Shown: positions 46,227-56,128, numbered from the stretch's first letter. The stretch is DNA of 64,000 nucleotides from an uncultured Methanobrevibacter sp. (GCF_902784195.1 NZ_CACZTX010000001.1:372001-436000), one strand, 5' to 3'. Notes: generated by a model not told the origin, from the sequence alone. Numbers and translations are program-made.

Positions 46227-46963
46227 TGGATTTCCCCCTCTTTGGAATCAGAACGACTTGTGATTTCATTATCATCGATTGAATTCAAATGCTCTAAAAC
46301 AAATTCAGACAAGTCTAAAATTTCTAAATCATCAGAATTTTGACTTAAATTCAATTTGCAGAATGGACATGCACTAACCAATAAATCTGCATCAGTATCC
46401 TTTGCCTCTTGAATTCTCAAATCAGCGATTGAATTGGATAATTCACCATAAGCGGATTTCACTCCTCCTCCAGAGCCGCAGCATCTTGCCTTTTCCCTAT
46501 TGTTTTCCATTTCAACTAAATTGGAAATGGAATTGATTACATTGCGGGGAGCTTCATATTCTCCAGCATGCCTGCCTAAATGGCATGAATCATGATAGGT
46601 GACCTTCAAGTCTTTATTGACTTTAAGATTGATTTTATTTTCATTAATCAATTGCTCCAATAATTGAGAAATATGAATTACATTTAAGTCAACACCAAGG
46701 TAATTCTTGTAATCTTCCTTTAATGTCTTATAGCAACCTGCACATGAAGTTAGAATGGTTTTTCCTTCCAAATCCTCTAAATTTCCTTTCATCTGCTCGA
46801 TTGCATCATCTACAAAACCAGTTCTCAAGAGTACAGATCCACAACATTTTTCATCTTCTAAGGTCTCATAATTGATTTTTGCTATTTTTAATATTCTTTC
46901 AGTGGCCTTGCTTATGGAATTCAATTTTTCACGTGCTGTGCATCCTCTAAAATATAATAACAT
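46223..46963 (-). CDS. CCG-domain iron-sulfur protein (HdrB/LutA-like)
   Basis: 246 aa with the paired cysteine-rich CCG pattern: KCCGS and SCAGCYK in the first half, DSCHLGR, RCCGSGGGVKS and ACPFCK in the second. Such subunits hold a special 4Fe-4S cluster in heterodisulfide reductase HdrB, GlpC and LutA. Paired with the LUD protein immediately downstream (4-bp overlap), like lutAB. No HdrA or HdrC is nearby. Confidence 0.85.
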   Translation of the reverse strand: MLLYFRGCTAREKLNSISKATERILKIAKINYETLEDEKCCGSVLLRTGFVDDAIEQMKGNLEDLEGKTILTSCAGCYKTLKEDYKNYLGVDLNVIHISQLLEQLINENKINLKVNKDLKVTYHDSCHLGRHAGEYEAPRNVINSISNLVEMENNREKARCCGSGGGVKSAYGELSNSIADLRIQEAKDTDADLLVSACPFCKLNLSQNSDDLEILDLSEFVLEHLNSIDDNEITSRSDSKEGEIQ

Positions 46964-47021
46964 AATATAACCTTACTTAAATCACAATATGACAAATTCT
47001 TTTAATGAATGAAAAAATTTA

Positions 47022-47102
47022 AAAAAATTATTCGTCTTCATTATCTTAGTTATTTGAAAAATGAATAAATAATTAAAAAATTATTCGTCTTCATTATCAA
47101 TA
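47022..47102. repeat. ~52-bp duplication of the DUF2304 3' end
   Basis: AAATTATTCGTCTTCATTATC occurs twice (near 47026-47045 and 47079-47098). The right copy is the end of the DUF2304 gene, including its stop; the left copy is a tandem duplicate with flanking A-rich sequence. Confidence 0.8.
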
Positions 47103-47452
47103 TCTTCTAATTTTATTTCATTTCTAATGGCTAAATCCCTAACTAGCTCAGTTGTATTCCTATTTAACTCATCAACTTTAACATATAGTCTAAAAATTGC
47201 ATAAACTAGAAGTGCATATCCTAAAACAAGCAATAAATCTAATCCTCTACCAAAACCAAAGAATCCTGCAAGAGGATCACTTAATTTAGGAGCAAAAGCA
47301 AAGAAATTAACCAATATACAGACTAAAATCCACAGTACAAATGTAGCAGGAGTGATTTTCTTAACTCTTAATCTCCTATAGAAGAATATAATGACTATTA
47401 TAGTTGCAATGATTAATAAAATTTGATATGTACGAAATGGACCTATAATAAT
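47081..47452 (-). CDS. DUF2304 membrane protein with a non-canonical start
   Basis: About 123 aa. Three hydrophobic segments (near 5-25, 38-55 and 65-90) and the family block FGFGRGLDLLLVLGYALLVY, followed by a charged coiled C-terminus. The reading frame continues upstream of the only NTG (TTG 47314) to give a full first membrane span and basic turn (YRRLRVKK). Without it the protein lacks its N-terminal third. The best start is ATT 47452, 7 nt after AAAGG. It follows a GT2 glycosyltransferase, the usual partner, suggesting lipid-linked glycan synthesis. Confidence 0.72.
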   Translation of the reverse strand: MIIGPFRTYQILLIIATIIVIIFFYRRLRVKKITPATFVLWILVCILVNFFAFAPKLSDPLAGFFGFGRGLDLLLVLGYALLVYAIFRLYVKVDELNRNTTELVRDLAIRNEIKLEDIDNEDE

Positions 47453-47489
47453 AACACTTCCTTTAATTATCCTAAAAGACTTACTTTAA

Positions 47490-48197
47490 TTATATCCTAA
47501 ATAAATCAATAATCATTTTAGTTAAAATTCTTAAGCCAACTATTGCATCGGTCCCCTTGTTTTGGGTTTCGGGAGTATATATTGTAGTAATTGTAACTTC
47601 AGTTAATCTTAAATTCTTATCGCTTATTTCCTTAATGAATTCGGATGATACCCCATATCCTCTTGAAACGATATTTATCACATCAGCTGCATGGGCTGTA
47701 AATGCTCTAAGGCCAGATTGTGAATCCTTAACTTTTCTTCCATAAAATAGGAGAGTTAAAGCGTTCATGATATAATTTGCAAAGCTTTTACTGAGTGGCA
47801 TGTCTTCAAATGGCCTTGCACCAATCACAACATCAGCTTCCCCATCAGCTAAAGGATTGCATACCTTTGGAATATCCTTTATTTCATGCTGTCCATCAGC
47901 ATCAAATGTTACAATGTATTTAGCGCCCTTTTCAAGTGCAAGAACCATTCCAGTTTTCAATGCAGCCCCCAACCCTCTGTTGATTACATGAGAGACTACA
48001 AATATCTGATGAGGATATTTCCTTTTTGATTCAATAGCCAAATCAAGGGTTTTATCTCTAGAACCATCATTTACTAGAATCACATTATATCCTTCAGCTG
48101 CAATCCCTTCAATAATTTGAGAAACTGTTTTCTCTTCATTGAATGCTGGAACAACTAAATAAACATCTTTAGTGATTTCTGAATTTACATCTGACAT
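47490..48197 (-). CDS. Dolichol-phosphate mannosyltransferase-like glycosyltransferase (GT2)
   Basis: 235 aa cytosolic GT-A enzyme. VVPAFNEEKTVSQII, VNDGSRDKT, the DADGQH metal site (near 98) and GARPFEDMPLSK are typical of the DPM1 family. Transfers a sugar to a polyprenyl phosphate lipid on the cytoplasmic side. Followed by DUF2304 about 37 bp downstream. Sugar donor unknown. Confidence 0.85.
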   Translation of the reverse strand: MSDVNSEITKDVYLVVPAFNEEKTVSQIIEGIAAEGYNVILVNDGSRDKTLDLAIESKRKYPHQIFVVSHVINRGLGAALKTGMVLALEKGAKYIVTFDADGQHEIKDIPKVCNPLADGEADVVIGARPFEDMPLSKSFANYIMNALTLLFYGRKVKDSQSGLRAFTAHAADVINIVSRGYGVSSEFIKEISDKNLRLTEVTITTIYTPETQNKGTDAIVGLRILTKMIIDLFRI

Positions 48198-48269
48198 ACT
48201 ATCTTAATTTCAATATTCTTTATAAACTTAAAATTAAATCTTAAATTAAAATATTACATTAAATTAAAA

Positions 48270-48752
<483 letters not shown>

Positions 48753-48889
48753 TTAAAAAGTATTTTATTATTCCAATAAAACTATCTTAATAATTAATCT
48801 TAATATTTTAATACATTATAGAATATGTTTTTAATTATATATAAAGTAAATTAATTATGAAAATTTCTTAATAAAATTTAATAAATTGT

Positions 48890-50086
48890 TTAAATTCTAT
48901 TTTGAATTGAATTGATTTTGCCTAAGATATGATTATCCTTAGTCAAATCATATAGGATTCTATAGAAATACAAAGCCCCTCTATAATATTTCCTATTTTC
49001 CAAATCAGCACAAATAATCCTTAAAGTGTCTAAAATAAACGGATTAACTCCCACTTGAATCTTTTTAGATTCAATGATATTTTCTGCATCCTTTCTATCA
49101 ATTTCAGTATTGATTCCTCTGGATTTCAAATATTCCAGCTCTCTGAATGCCTGCCTATTGAAATCAAAGTTTAGGCTGAAATCATAGAAGACAGCTGCAA
49201 TATCCAATTGATTTTCCTCAACATAGAAGAAACCGAAATTTCTATATGCTCTTGCAATATCTTCATTCTTGTATGCAAACTTTAATGCATCCACATTGTA
49301 TAGGAAAAACCTATTGTAGGTTCGTGTCTTTGATTTGTAAATGTCTGCAAGGGAAAGAATGGTTTTTGAAGAGACTGGATTGATTCTTAATGCCTTAAGA
49401 AGATATTCCTCTGCCTTTGCAAAATCATCATTTTCCAATAGCAATGTCCCATAAATGTAATACAAGTCAAATAATGGTTCATTGAATGGAATATATGCCA
49501 ATTCCTTCTCTAAGCCTATGTATTGATAAAATAGGATTTCTTCAAGAGGATTTAAAAAGCTATGATACTCCTTTTGAACAGAAATTTCTTCATCATTTGC
49601 CTTATTCATCTTATTGATTTTTACATCTTTGCGCCAATTAACTCTATTGCTCTTTTTCTGATTGAGATTATATGACTTAGGACTTCTGGACAATTTGTTT
49701 AACTCATATCTCATATATTGAATTTCAGTGATTGACCTATTTGATTTGAAATCGCTTTCCTTATGAATTTCCTCATTTTCATACTTATCCCCAAAATGAC
49801 TCATGAAATTGTCTAATTTTTCCAAAGCGGTTTTCTTATCACGATTTTCAATAAGTGGAATGACTTCATCAAGAATCCTTGATACATTTGTCTTCTTGGA
49901 TTCCTCATTATTCTCTTCATGATAAAAGTCTAAAGATTGCCAAATCAATCCTGAAATCTCTTTAATGATCTCGTATGCGGATTCATGATTTTTATAATAA
50001 TCCAATTGGGATACCAAATAATCCCTATCCAAATCTGGATTTCCGCTTAAATTCCTCTTAATTTGGTTAATAATCTCTTTAGTCAT
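48890..50086 (-). CDS. TPR-like repeat protein
   Basis: 398 aa, soluble. A charged N-terminal half with no clear motif is followed by at least three TPR-like helix pairs (about residues 205-310; AEEYLLKALRINPVSSKTIL and DIARAYRNFGFFYVEENQLD). Likely a protein-protein scaffold. Stands alone upstream of cbiO with a short gap on the same strand. Function unknown. Confidence 0.7.
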   Translation of the reverse strand: MTKEIINQIKRNLSGNPDLDRDYLVSQLDYYKNHESAYEIIKEISGLIWQSLDFYHEENNEESKKTNVSRILDEVIPLIENRDKKTALEKLDNFMSHFGDKYENEEIHKESDFKSNRSITEIQYMRYELNKLSRSPKSYNLNQKKSNRVNWRKDVKINKMNKANDEEISVQKEYHSFLNPLEEILFYQYIGLEKELAYIPFNEPLFDLYYIYGTLLLENDDFAKAEEYLLKALRINPVSSKTILSLADIYKSKTRTYNRFFLYNVDALKFAYKNEDIARAYRNFGFFYVEENQLDIAAVFYDFSLNFDFNRQAFRELEYLKSRGINTEIDRKDAENIIESKKIQVGVNPFILDTLRIICADLENRKYYRGALYFYRILYDLTKDNHILGKINSIQNRI

Positions 50087-50289
50087 TTAAATCATCACAA
50101 AGAAACAGTAAAGTTTTCTACTAATTTTTTTATTGATAATCCTATTTAAATGATATTATAAGATGAAAAAAAAGAAAAAATGAATGTGCACAATTTCACA
50201 TAAAATAAAAATTAAAAAATAAAAATAAATGGATAAAAATTATCAAAAAATAGCAAATAGTAAAAATTAGTATTGGAAAATAAATTCAA

Positions 50290-51120
50290 TTATTCCAATA
50301 AATCCAGGAACTTTTTACGTGCCTGACCAATAGTTAAGGGATAATCTCCACCGAAATCAATATTATCCTCTTTTTCTAAGATTTCAGCAAGATGCGCCAT
50401 TCTTGGAAGACGTAAATCTGCAGCTCTGATTGTTTCTACATCAGAAAAGACATCATTAGGTTTTCCCTCAGCAATGATTTCCCCATCACTTATCAAATGA
50501 ATCTCACTGGAATAGACAGGAACCAAATCCACATCATGAGTGGAGATGACAATAGTCATTCCTTCCTTATTCAATTCATACAATAATTTAAGAATATGTG
50601 AAGCTCCTTTCGGATCCAAACCGGAGGTAGGTTCATCGAGAATCATCAGTTCTGGTTTCATAGCCAAAATACCTGCAATAGCTACCCTTTTCTTTTGTCC
50701 ACCGCTTAAGTGGTGAGGGGATTTCTTTTCAAATCCGGCCATTCCAACCTTTTCAAGGGAATCCTTAACCATTTGTTCAACCTCTTCAATTGGAAGTCCT
50801 AAATTCATTGGCCCAAAAGCCACATCCTCTTCTACAGTTGGAGCAAACAATTGATTATCAGGGTTTTGAAATACGATTCCTATCTTTTGACGGGCTTTAA
50901 AAAGGCTTTCCTTATCATATTCCAACTTCTCACCATCGATAAAAACTTCACCGGATTTTGGAATATGAATACCATTGAAATGTAAGAATAGAGTTGATTT
51001 TCCTGCTCCATTTCTTCCTAAAAGAGCTACCATTTCTCCTTTATTAACCTTAAAATTAATGTTGTTCAATGCCCTTGTCCCATCCGGATATTCATAAACT
51101 ATATTTCTTGCCTCTAAAAT
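50290..51120 (-). CDS. cbiO: Cobalt/nickel ECF transporter ATPase CbiO, ATT start
   Basis: About 276 aa. Walker A GRNGAGKST, Q-loop VFQNPDNQLF, signature LSGGQKKR and Walker B LMILDEP identify an energy-coupling ATPase for cobalt or nickel uptake. The usual N-terminal strand LEARNIVYEYPDGTRAL precedes the first TTG (51069). No NTG lies in frame there; ATT 51120 is placed 7 nt after GGAGG, and I use it as the start. Membrane subunits are not in the window. cbiZ lies upstream. Confidence 0.88.
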   Translation of the reverse strand: MLEARNIVYEYPDGTRALNNINFKVNKGEMVALLGRNGAGKSTLFLHFNGIHIPKSGEVFIDGEKLEYDKESLFKARQKIGIVFQNPDNQLFAPTVEEDVAFGPMNLGLPIEEVEQMVKDSLEKVGMAGFEKKSPHHLSGGQKKRVAIAGILAMKPELMILDEPTSGLDPKGASHILKLLYELNKEGMTIVISTHDVDLVPVYSSEIHLISDGEIIAEGKPNDVFSDVETIRAADLRLPRMAHLAEILEKEDNIDFGGDYPLTIGQARKKFLDLLE

Positions 51121-51306
51121 ACTAAAACCTCCAACTGATTATTTATTATATAAATAAGAGTATATAAATGTTTAAAAAGTAATAAAAAACCCTATAAAAT
51201 CTTAAAAAAAGTAATACTTTTAAATAAATCAGATTTGAAAAAATATCAAGCATGTAATAAAAAATAGATAAAATAGAAAAAGAAAATGAAAAATATGTTT
51301 TGAAAA

Positions 51307-52434
51307 TCAGTCTAATTGATTCTTGATGATATAATCTAAAAGCAATTTCATGGAAAGCCATTCATCATTATTCAATTGATTTTCCAAAATTGAATTGGAA
51401 GCTTTTAAAACTGTTTTCTTGCTTAACAAGCCATATCTATACTGATCTAAAAGATGAATGATAAGTGAAACATATGAAACCAATTCTGGATTTTTAGAAA
51501 TGCCGATTAATGAAAGAATGAATTCCCTTTTATCATTTTCATCTTCCATTCTCACATGTTTTGGCAAATAATTATTATAAAAATCATCTAAATTGTATTG
51601 GAACCTATCCAATCTAACCAATGCATTCAATTGATAAGTTGGAGTCAACCATTGCAATTTTGCCAAAGCATCCTTGATTGAATCAATAACCACTTTTCCA
51701 ATAAGCTCCCCTATTTTAGCATGTTTGCTTACATTATCAGTGAAGTTTTCACTTTCCAGATTTGAGAAAATAGCTATTCCATCAGTTCCTGTGCCTGTAG
51801 CTATCTCATTTGAATAGTTGCTTGATACCATTAAATCCCTAAGGGCAACTGCTTTTGCCTCTACAGCAATCATTTCTGCCAATAAAAGGGAGCTTTCATC
51901 AAGTTTTGTATTGATTAAAAGGATTGTATTGATAGTTCCAGGCTTATTGGGATTTTGATTATTGTCAGAATCTTCATCTAAATCATAACGATAATCTGCA
52001 TTGATTTCATAATATGAAGCGAGATCTCCTGCTGAAACTGCATTTACTCTAGCACCTGCAGTAGTTATTGCAATAACTTCAATATCTCGGTATCTTTCAC
52101 AAGCTATTGAATAGCTATTCATGTCTGCAGAGGTAATAAGACCGCTTAACTTATCGCTCCTTAAATCCAAATCATTGCAAAAATCAGAGGATAAGTCCTT
52201 TAGGAAATCCAATATTCCTCCATCAACATACTTATCAATGTTTTCCTGAGACAATTGATGATTGAAAACAGCAGATAAATCCTCATTGTAACCTCCATTT
52301 AACCAAGAAGTGATTATCCCATTTCTTTCAGGGCCAAATTTAACAAGCACAGTGTCTGAATTCTTTAGTATTTCATCACCATCACTTGTTTTCATGATCA
52401 ATTCAAATTCCTGATTTTTATCATCAATTGACAT
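51307..52434 (-). CDS. cbiZ: Adenosylcobinamide amidohydrolase CbiZ-like
   Basis: 375 aa. The centre has TTAGARVNAVSAGD, GTINTILLINTKL and TGTGTDGIAIFS, the CbiZ fingerprint. CbiZ removes the amide-linked side chain from cobinamides so they can re-enter cobalamin synthesis. Flanking sequence (N-terminal ~90 and C-terminal ~100 residues) extends past the core, larger than the minimal CbiZ domain. Its neighbour cbiO imports cobalt, so this is a corrinoid supply locus. GAGGAATTTT precedes ATG 52434. Confidence 0.82.
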   Translation of the reverse strand: MSIDDKNQEFELIMKTSDGDEILKNSDTVLVKFGPERNGIITSWLNGGYNEDLSAVFNHQLSQENIDKYVDGGILDFLKDLSSDFCNDLDLRSDKLSGLITSADMNSYSIACERYRDIEVIAITTAGARVNAVSAGDLASYYEINADYRYDLDEDSDNNQNPNKPGTINTILLINTKLDESSLLLAEMIAVEAKAVALRDLMVSSNYSNEIATGTGTDGIAIFSNLESENFTDNVSKHAKIGELIGKVVIDSIKDALAKLQWLTPTYQLNALVRLDRFQYNLDDFYNNYLPKHVRMEDENDKREFILSLIGISKNPELVSYVSLIIHLLDQYRYGLLSKKTVLKASNSILENQLNNDEWLSMKLLLDYIIKNQLD

Positions 52435-52668
52435 AAAATTCCTCTAAAAATAGTTAAAAAACAAATAATAAATTTAAATGATTTTTTTATTTTTCTAAAT
52501 AATAATTTATTAAAAATAGTATTTAAATATATAAAAAAATTAAAAATATGAAAATTAAAAAATTAGATAAAATGAAAATAAAAATATAAAAAGAAAATTA
52601 AAAAAAATAAAATAAAAAAATAAAAAAACTTATGAATATTACTCCAAACTAGAGGAAAAAGTTTTGGT

Positions 52669-52703
52669 CCAGGTTTTGCAGGCCGAAGGCCTGGAAAAGC
52701 TGG
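52669..52703 (-). terminator. Strong GC-rich hairpin after glnK
   Basis: Stem of 4+4+6 bp (CCAG, TTTT, CAGGCC blocks with their complements) split by two like-base mismatches and closed by a three-base loop (GAA on plus). It starts just past the glnK stop; a weaker CCAAAC/GTTTTGG hairpin and T-rich DNA follow. Probably the amtB-glnK terminator. Confidence 0.7.
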
Positions 52704-52705
52704 GT

Positions 52706-53044
52706 CTAAACAGCATCAGAACCTCTTTCACCAGTTCTGATCCTAATCACTTCAGCCACATCAGAAACAAAGATCTTACCGTCTCCAACTTCACCAGTGC
52801 GAGCACTTTCAACAATTACATCCAAAATGCGTTCCAAGTCCTCATCATTGACAACGAGCTCTAGACGTGTTTTAGGAATTAAATCAATGCAGTAACTGGA
52901 ACCTCTATAGGATTCCCTGATACCCATTTGCCTTCCTCTTCCTTTAACCTCTGAAACATTCATTCCTTCACATCCCGCGTCAATCAGTGCTTTTTTAACG
53001 CTTTCAAACTTTTCCTGACGAATAACTGCGATTATCCTTTTCAT
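52706..53044 (-). CDS. glnK: Nitrogen regulatory protein P-II, GlnK
   Basis: 112 aa from ATG 53044, after GGAGTGATATTT. GRGRQMGIRESYRG forms the T-loop that plugs AmtB, and RTGEVGDGKIFV is the second P-II signature. Binds ATP, ADP and 2-oxoglutarate and shuts ammonium transport when nitrogen is ample. It lies 26 bp downstream of amtB in one operon under an NrpR-type operator. Confidence 0.95.
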   Translation of the reverse strand: MKRIIAVIRQEKFESVKKALIDAGCEGMNVSEVKGRGRQMGIRESYRGSSYCIDLIPKTRLELVVNDEDLERILDVIVESARTGEVGDGKIFVSDVAEVIRIRTGERGSDAV

Positions 53045-53070
53045 AAATATCACTCCACTTTAAGCAAATT

Positions 53071-54282
53071 CTACAATCTGTATCCTGATTCATTGTGTAA
53101 GTTTGCATCAAGCCCTTCAATTTCAGCTTTTTCGTCGACTCTAATGCCAATTGTCTTGTCAAGGATTTTTGCAAGAATTATGCTGATTACAAATGCATAA
53201 GCCGCTGTTGCAATAATACTGATGATTTGTATTGTAACTTGGCCAGGATTTCCGAATAATAACCCTGCTGCTCCATTGATTGCAGGTGAAGCAAAGATAC
53301 CAGTAGCTATTGCTCCCCATGCACCAGAGAGACCGTGGACTCCGAATACATCCAATGTATCGTCGTAACCGAATTTTGCTTTTAAGTAGTAGATTCCGAA
53401 GTAAGATACAAATGCAGTAATAAAACCTATTATGATTGCTGCTGGAACATCTACAAATCCTGCTGCAGGAGTAATTGCTACAAGACCTGCAACACCACCG
53501 GTAATTGCACCTAACATAGTAGGTTTGCCGACTTTAACCATATCAATCAATACCCAAGTGATGAGTGCAGTAGCTGCAGCGATATTTGAAACTAAGATAG
53601 CTGAAGCTGCAAGACCGTTTGCTGCAAGAGCAGATCCACCATTGAATCCCATCCATCCAAACCATAGGAATCCTGCACCTAAAACTGAATATCCTAAGTT
53701 ATGAGGTAGCAATGAAGGATTTTTCCTTTTTCCAAGTACAAGTGCTAATGCAAGAGCAGTTACCCCTGAGTTAATGTGTACAACTGTACCACCTGCAAAG
53801 TCTAATGCTCCCATTTGCATTAACCATCCTCCACCCCATACCCAGTGGGCAATAGGGATATATACTATAGTCACCCATGCAATGATGAATAACATCCAAG
53901 CAGAGGTTTTCATCCTTCCGACAATAGCACCGGAAATAAGTGCTGCAGTAAGTCCTGCAAAGGTTAACTGGAATACAATAAACAATATTGTAGGAATGGA
54001 TCCAGTTAAATCATTAACACCAATGCCAGTCATAAAGAAATGTGCTGGCTCAGCAATTAAACCGCTAATGCTTACATCTCCAAAAGCAAATGGATATCCA
54101 TAAGCAACCCATATTATACTTGCTATAGCAAAAGCTATAAAAGTTAAAAACATTGTATTTAAAACATTTTTCCTTTTTGTTAAACCACTATAAAAGAAAG
54201 CTACTCCAGGAATACTCATTAAAAGAACTAAAATGGTAGCTATGAGAATCCATGCAGTATCTCCTGTACTTAACATAACCAT
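53071..54282 (-). CDS. amtB: Ammonium transporter AmtB
   Basis: 403 aa with about 11 membrane segments. Family blocks: [10 protein letters not shown] near the start, [20 protein letters not shown], and [18 protein letters not shown] with the pore histidines. Carries ammonium into the cell. Its cytoplasmic tail, [21 protein letters not shown], is the GlnK contact region. It is the first gene of amtB-glnK. A ~300-nt leader separates it from the operator. Confidence 0.96.
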   Translation of the reverse strand: MVMLSTGDTAWILIATILVLLMSIPGVAFFYSGLTKRKNVLNTMFLTFIAFAIASIIWVAYGYPFAFGDVSISGLIAEPAHFFMTGIGVNDLTGSIPTILFIVFQLTFAGLTAALISGAIVGRMKTSAWMLFIIAWVTIVYIPIAHWVWGGGWLMQMGALDFAGGTVVHINSGVTALALALVLGKRKNPSLLPHNLGYSVLGAGFLWFGWMGFNGGSALAANGLAASAILVSNIAAATALITWVLIDMVKVGKPTMLGAITGGVAGLVAITPAAGFVDVPAAIIIGFITAFVSYFGIYYLKAKFGYDDTLDVFGVHGLSGAWGAIATGIFASPAINGAAGLLFGNPGQVTIQIISIIATAAYAFVISIILAKILDKTIGIRVDEKAEIEGLDANLHNESGYRL

Positions 54283-54359
54283 ATTATCATTTACTCATAA
54301 ATCAATTAATAATAAAAATTTAAGGAAATAAATAATTTTAAAATAATTTTTTTAATAAA

Positions 54360-54415
54360 GTAATTTAATAAAGAACTTTAATAAAGAACTTTAATAAAGA
54401 ACCTTAATAAGAATT
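54360..54415. repeat. 14-bp repeat in the amtB leader
   Basis: Three to four head-to-tail copies of AATAAAGAACTTT and variants at about 54360-54410, in the long untranslated leader of amtB. Confidence 0.65.
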
Positions 54416-54570
54416 TCAGCTATTTTTTTGATTATAAACTAATTAAGAAATTTGATGTTTTAGACTAATTTTAGATTAAATTTAAGGATTATATTAATTT
54501 TAATTAGTTTTTAGTTTGAATAATAATCATGAACTCATTCGTTCCAAATGAAAATTATTTATTTCCTATC

Positions 54571-54584
54571 GGAAGACGGCTTCC
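54571..54584. promoter_or_regulatory. NrpR-type operator for amtB-glnK
   Basis: GGAA-GACGGC-TTCC, an exact match to the archaeal nitrogen repressor NrpR site GGAA-N6-TTCC. Within the hairpin-like TCGGAAG/CTTCCGA. A TATA element (TTTATATA) near 54616-54625 on the minus strand predicts a start near 54590, so the operator overlaps the start of transcription. A direct CTTCCGA repeat follows. Confidence 0.8.
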
Positions 54585-54885
54585 GACTTCCGACATAATA
54601 CTATATGTTTTTCAAGTATATAAATATTTCCCATAAAAAATAGATAAAGCAAAATAAGGAAAATAAACTAAATAAATGAAAGGATTAACAAGGATAAATG
54701 ATTTTAATGCTTTAAGTTAAACGAATTAAGGAATAAAGGAAAAATAAGTAAATAAAAAATAATTTTACCATAATATATAAATACTAAATAATTGTAAAAT
54801 TAGTAATGTGTATTAATTTAAAAATATGCTATTAAATTAACTATTATGTTTATGAATAATATTAAAATTTTGAAGAGGTGAGAAT

Positions 54886-55284
54886 TTGAAAGTTGATCGA
54901 AAAGCTAAATTCTGCATATTTTTTGTTATTGCAATCCTTGCCTTGGGATTGAGTAATTTTGCAGCTGCATTTACAGGAGGTTTTGTCAGCACATCATTGC
55001 CTGGAATCAATGATACTGATAAAATGATTGCCTTGGATGACGATAATTTTTCTCCAGCAAGTATAAATGCGGTTTATGAACAAAAAAAAGTTGTAGAAGA
55101 AGTCAATGAAACAGATAATTCAACTGATTCAAATTCCACTATAGAAGATAATACTGATGATGGTTCCAATAGAAACAACAATCAAAACAGTGACTCAAAT
55201 TCAAACAACAATGAAAATGGTGGAGGAGACAATTCACATTCAAAACCAAGTTCCGGTCAAACAGATACTGGTGATGATGAATAA
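54886..55284 (+). CDS. Secreted acidic low-complexity protein
   Basis: 132 aa. TTG 54886 follows GAGGTGAGAAT. The signal peptide (CIFFVIAILALGLSNFAAA) is clear; the rest is hydrophilic and, from about residue 70, almost entirely Asp/Asn/Ser/Thr/Glu. It lacks a folded domain I can name. Probably an extracytoplasmic linker-like or surface protein. No operon partner. Confidence 0.65.
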   Translation: MKVDRKAKFCIFFVIAILALGLSNFAAAFTGGFVSTSLPGINDTDKMIALDDDNFSPASINAVYEQKKVVEEVNETDNSTDSNSTIEDNTDDGSNRNNNQNSDSNSNNNENGGGDNSHSKPSSGQTDTGDDE

Positions 55285-55412
55285 TCTCCATAAATCTTTT
55301 TTTATTAAATTTATTTACTTCTTTATTCTCTTTTTTAAACATTTAATGCAAAATTACTCGTTTATAGAGAATATAATGAAATATTTATAATCAAAAAATA
55401 AAATTTAAAACT

Positions 55413-55527
55413 TTAAAACTAATAAAAATAACTAATAAAAAATAACTAATAAAAAATAACTAATAAAAAATAACTAACAAAAAATAACTAATAAAAAATA
55501 ACTAATAAAAAATAACTAATAAAAACT
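55413..55527. repeat. 14-bp tandem repeat array
   Basis: About eight copies of AACTAATAAAAAAT (one has AACTAACAAAAAAT) fill the spacer just before the XRE-cupin gene and its ribosome site. Variable-number repeats of this kind could shift promoter spacing. Confidence 0.85.
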
Positions 55528-55558
55528 GTAAACAAAAGTTATGTATAAAGGTGAAACA

Positions 55559-56128
55559 ATGAAAGAAAACAAAGAATTTGCTTTAAAGGTAAAAAGCATT
55601 AGAGAAAGACAACATATGAGCATTGAAGAGCTTGCAGAAAAAAGTGATGTGAAATTAGAAGTTCTTCAAGCTATGGAAAATGGTGAAATCATTCCTTCCC
55701 TCACTCCGCTTACTAAAATGGCAAAGGCACTTGGAGTTAGAGTTGGAACTTTCCTTGATGACACCCCACAGATTGGACCTGTTGTAGTAAGAGGCGGAAA
55801 ACCAAACAATGTATTATACTTCTCCGGAAGAGAAGATGTGACAAATGCAAGTAACTTAGAATTCCACTCTTTAGGTGCAGGTAAAATCGACAGAAACATC
55901 GATCCATATATAATTGACATTACCTATGAAGAAGATTACAAATTATCTTCCCACGAAGGAGAAGAGTTCATTTATGTATTAGAAGGAGAAATTGAAGTGG
56001 AATATGGTAAAGATAAATTTACTGTAGCTGCAGGAGACAGCATATTCTATGATTCAGTTGTACCTCATCATTTACACTCCAGCGGTGACAAAGCTAAAAT
56101 ATTAGCTGTTTTATACACTCCTTATTAA
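55559..56128 (+). CDS. XRE-family regulator with cupin sensor domain
   Basis: About 189 aa from ATG 55559, behind AAAGGTGAAACA. The N-terminal helix-turn-helix (about 10-65; MSIEELAEKSDVKLEVLQAME) is followed by a cupin barrel (about 115-185, HEGEEFIYVLEGEIEV and DSVVPHHLH). Cupin regulators usually sense a small acid or metal. It precedes an acyl-CoA synthetase by 107 bp on the same strand and probably controls it. Confidence 0.87.
   Translation: MKENKEFALKVKSIRERQHMSIEELAEKSDVKLEVLQAMENGEIIPSLTPLTKMAKALGVRVGTFLDDTPQIGPVVVRGGKPNNVLYFSGREDVTNASNLEFHSLGAGKIDRNIDPYIIDITYEEDYKLSSHEGEEFIYVLEGEIEVEYGKDKFTVAAGDSIFYDSVVPHHLHSSGDKAKILAVLYTPY

Noticed and set aside
55413-55527. Repeat array as a possible CRISPR
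   Set aside because: The 14-bp units are head to tail with no unique spacers.
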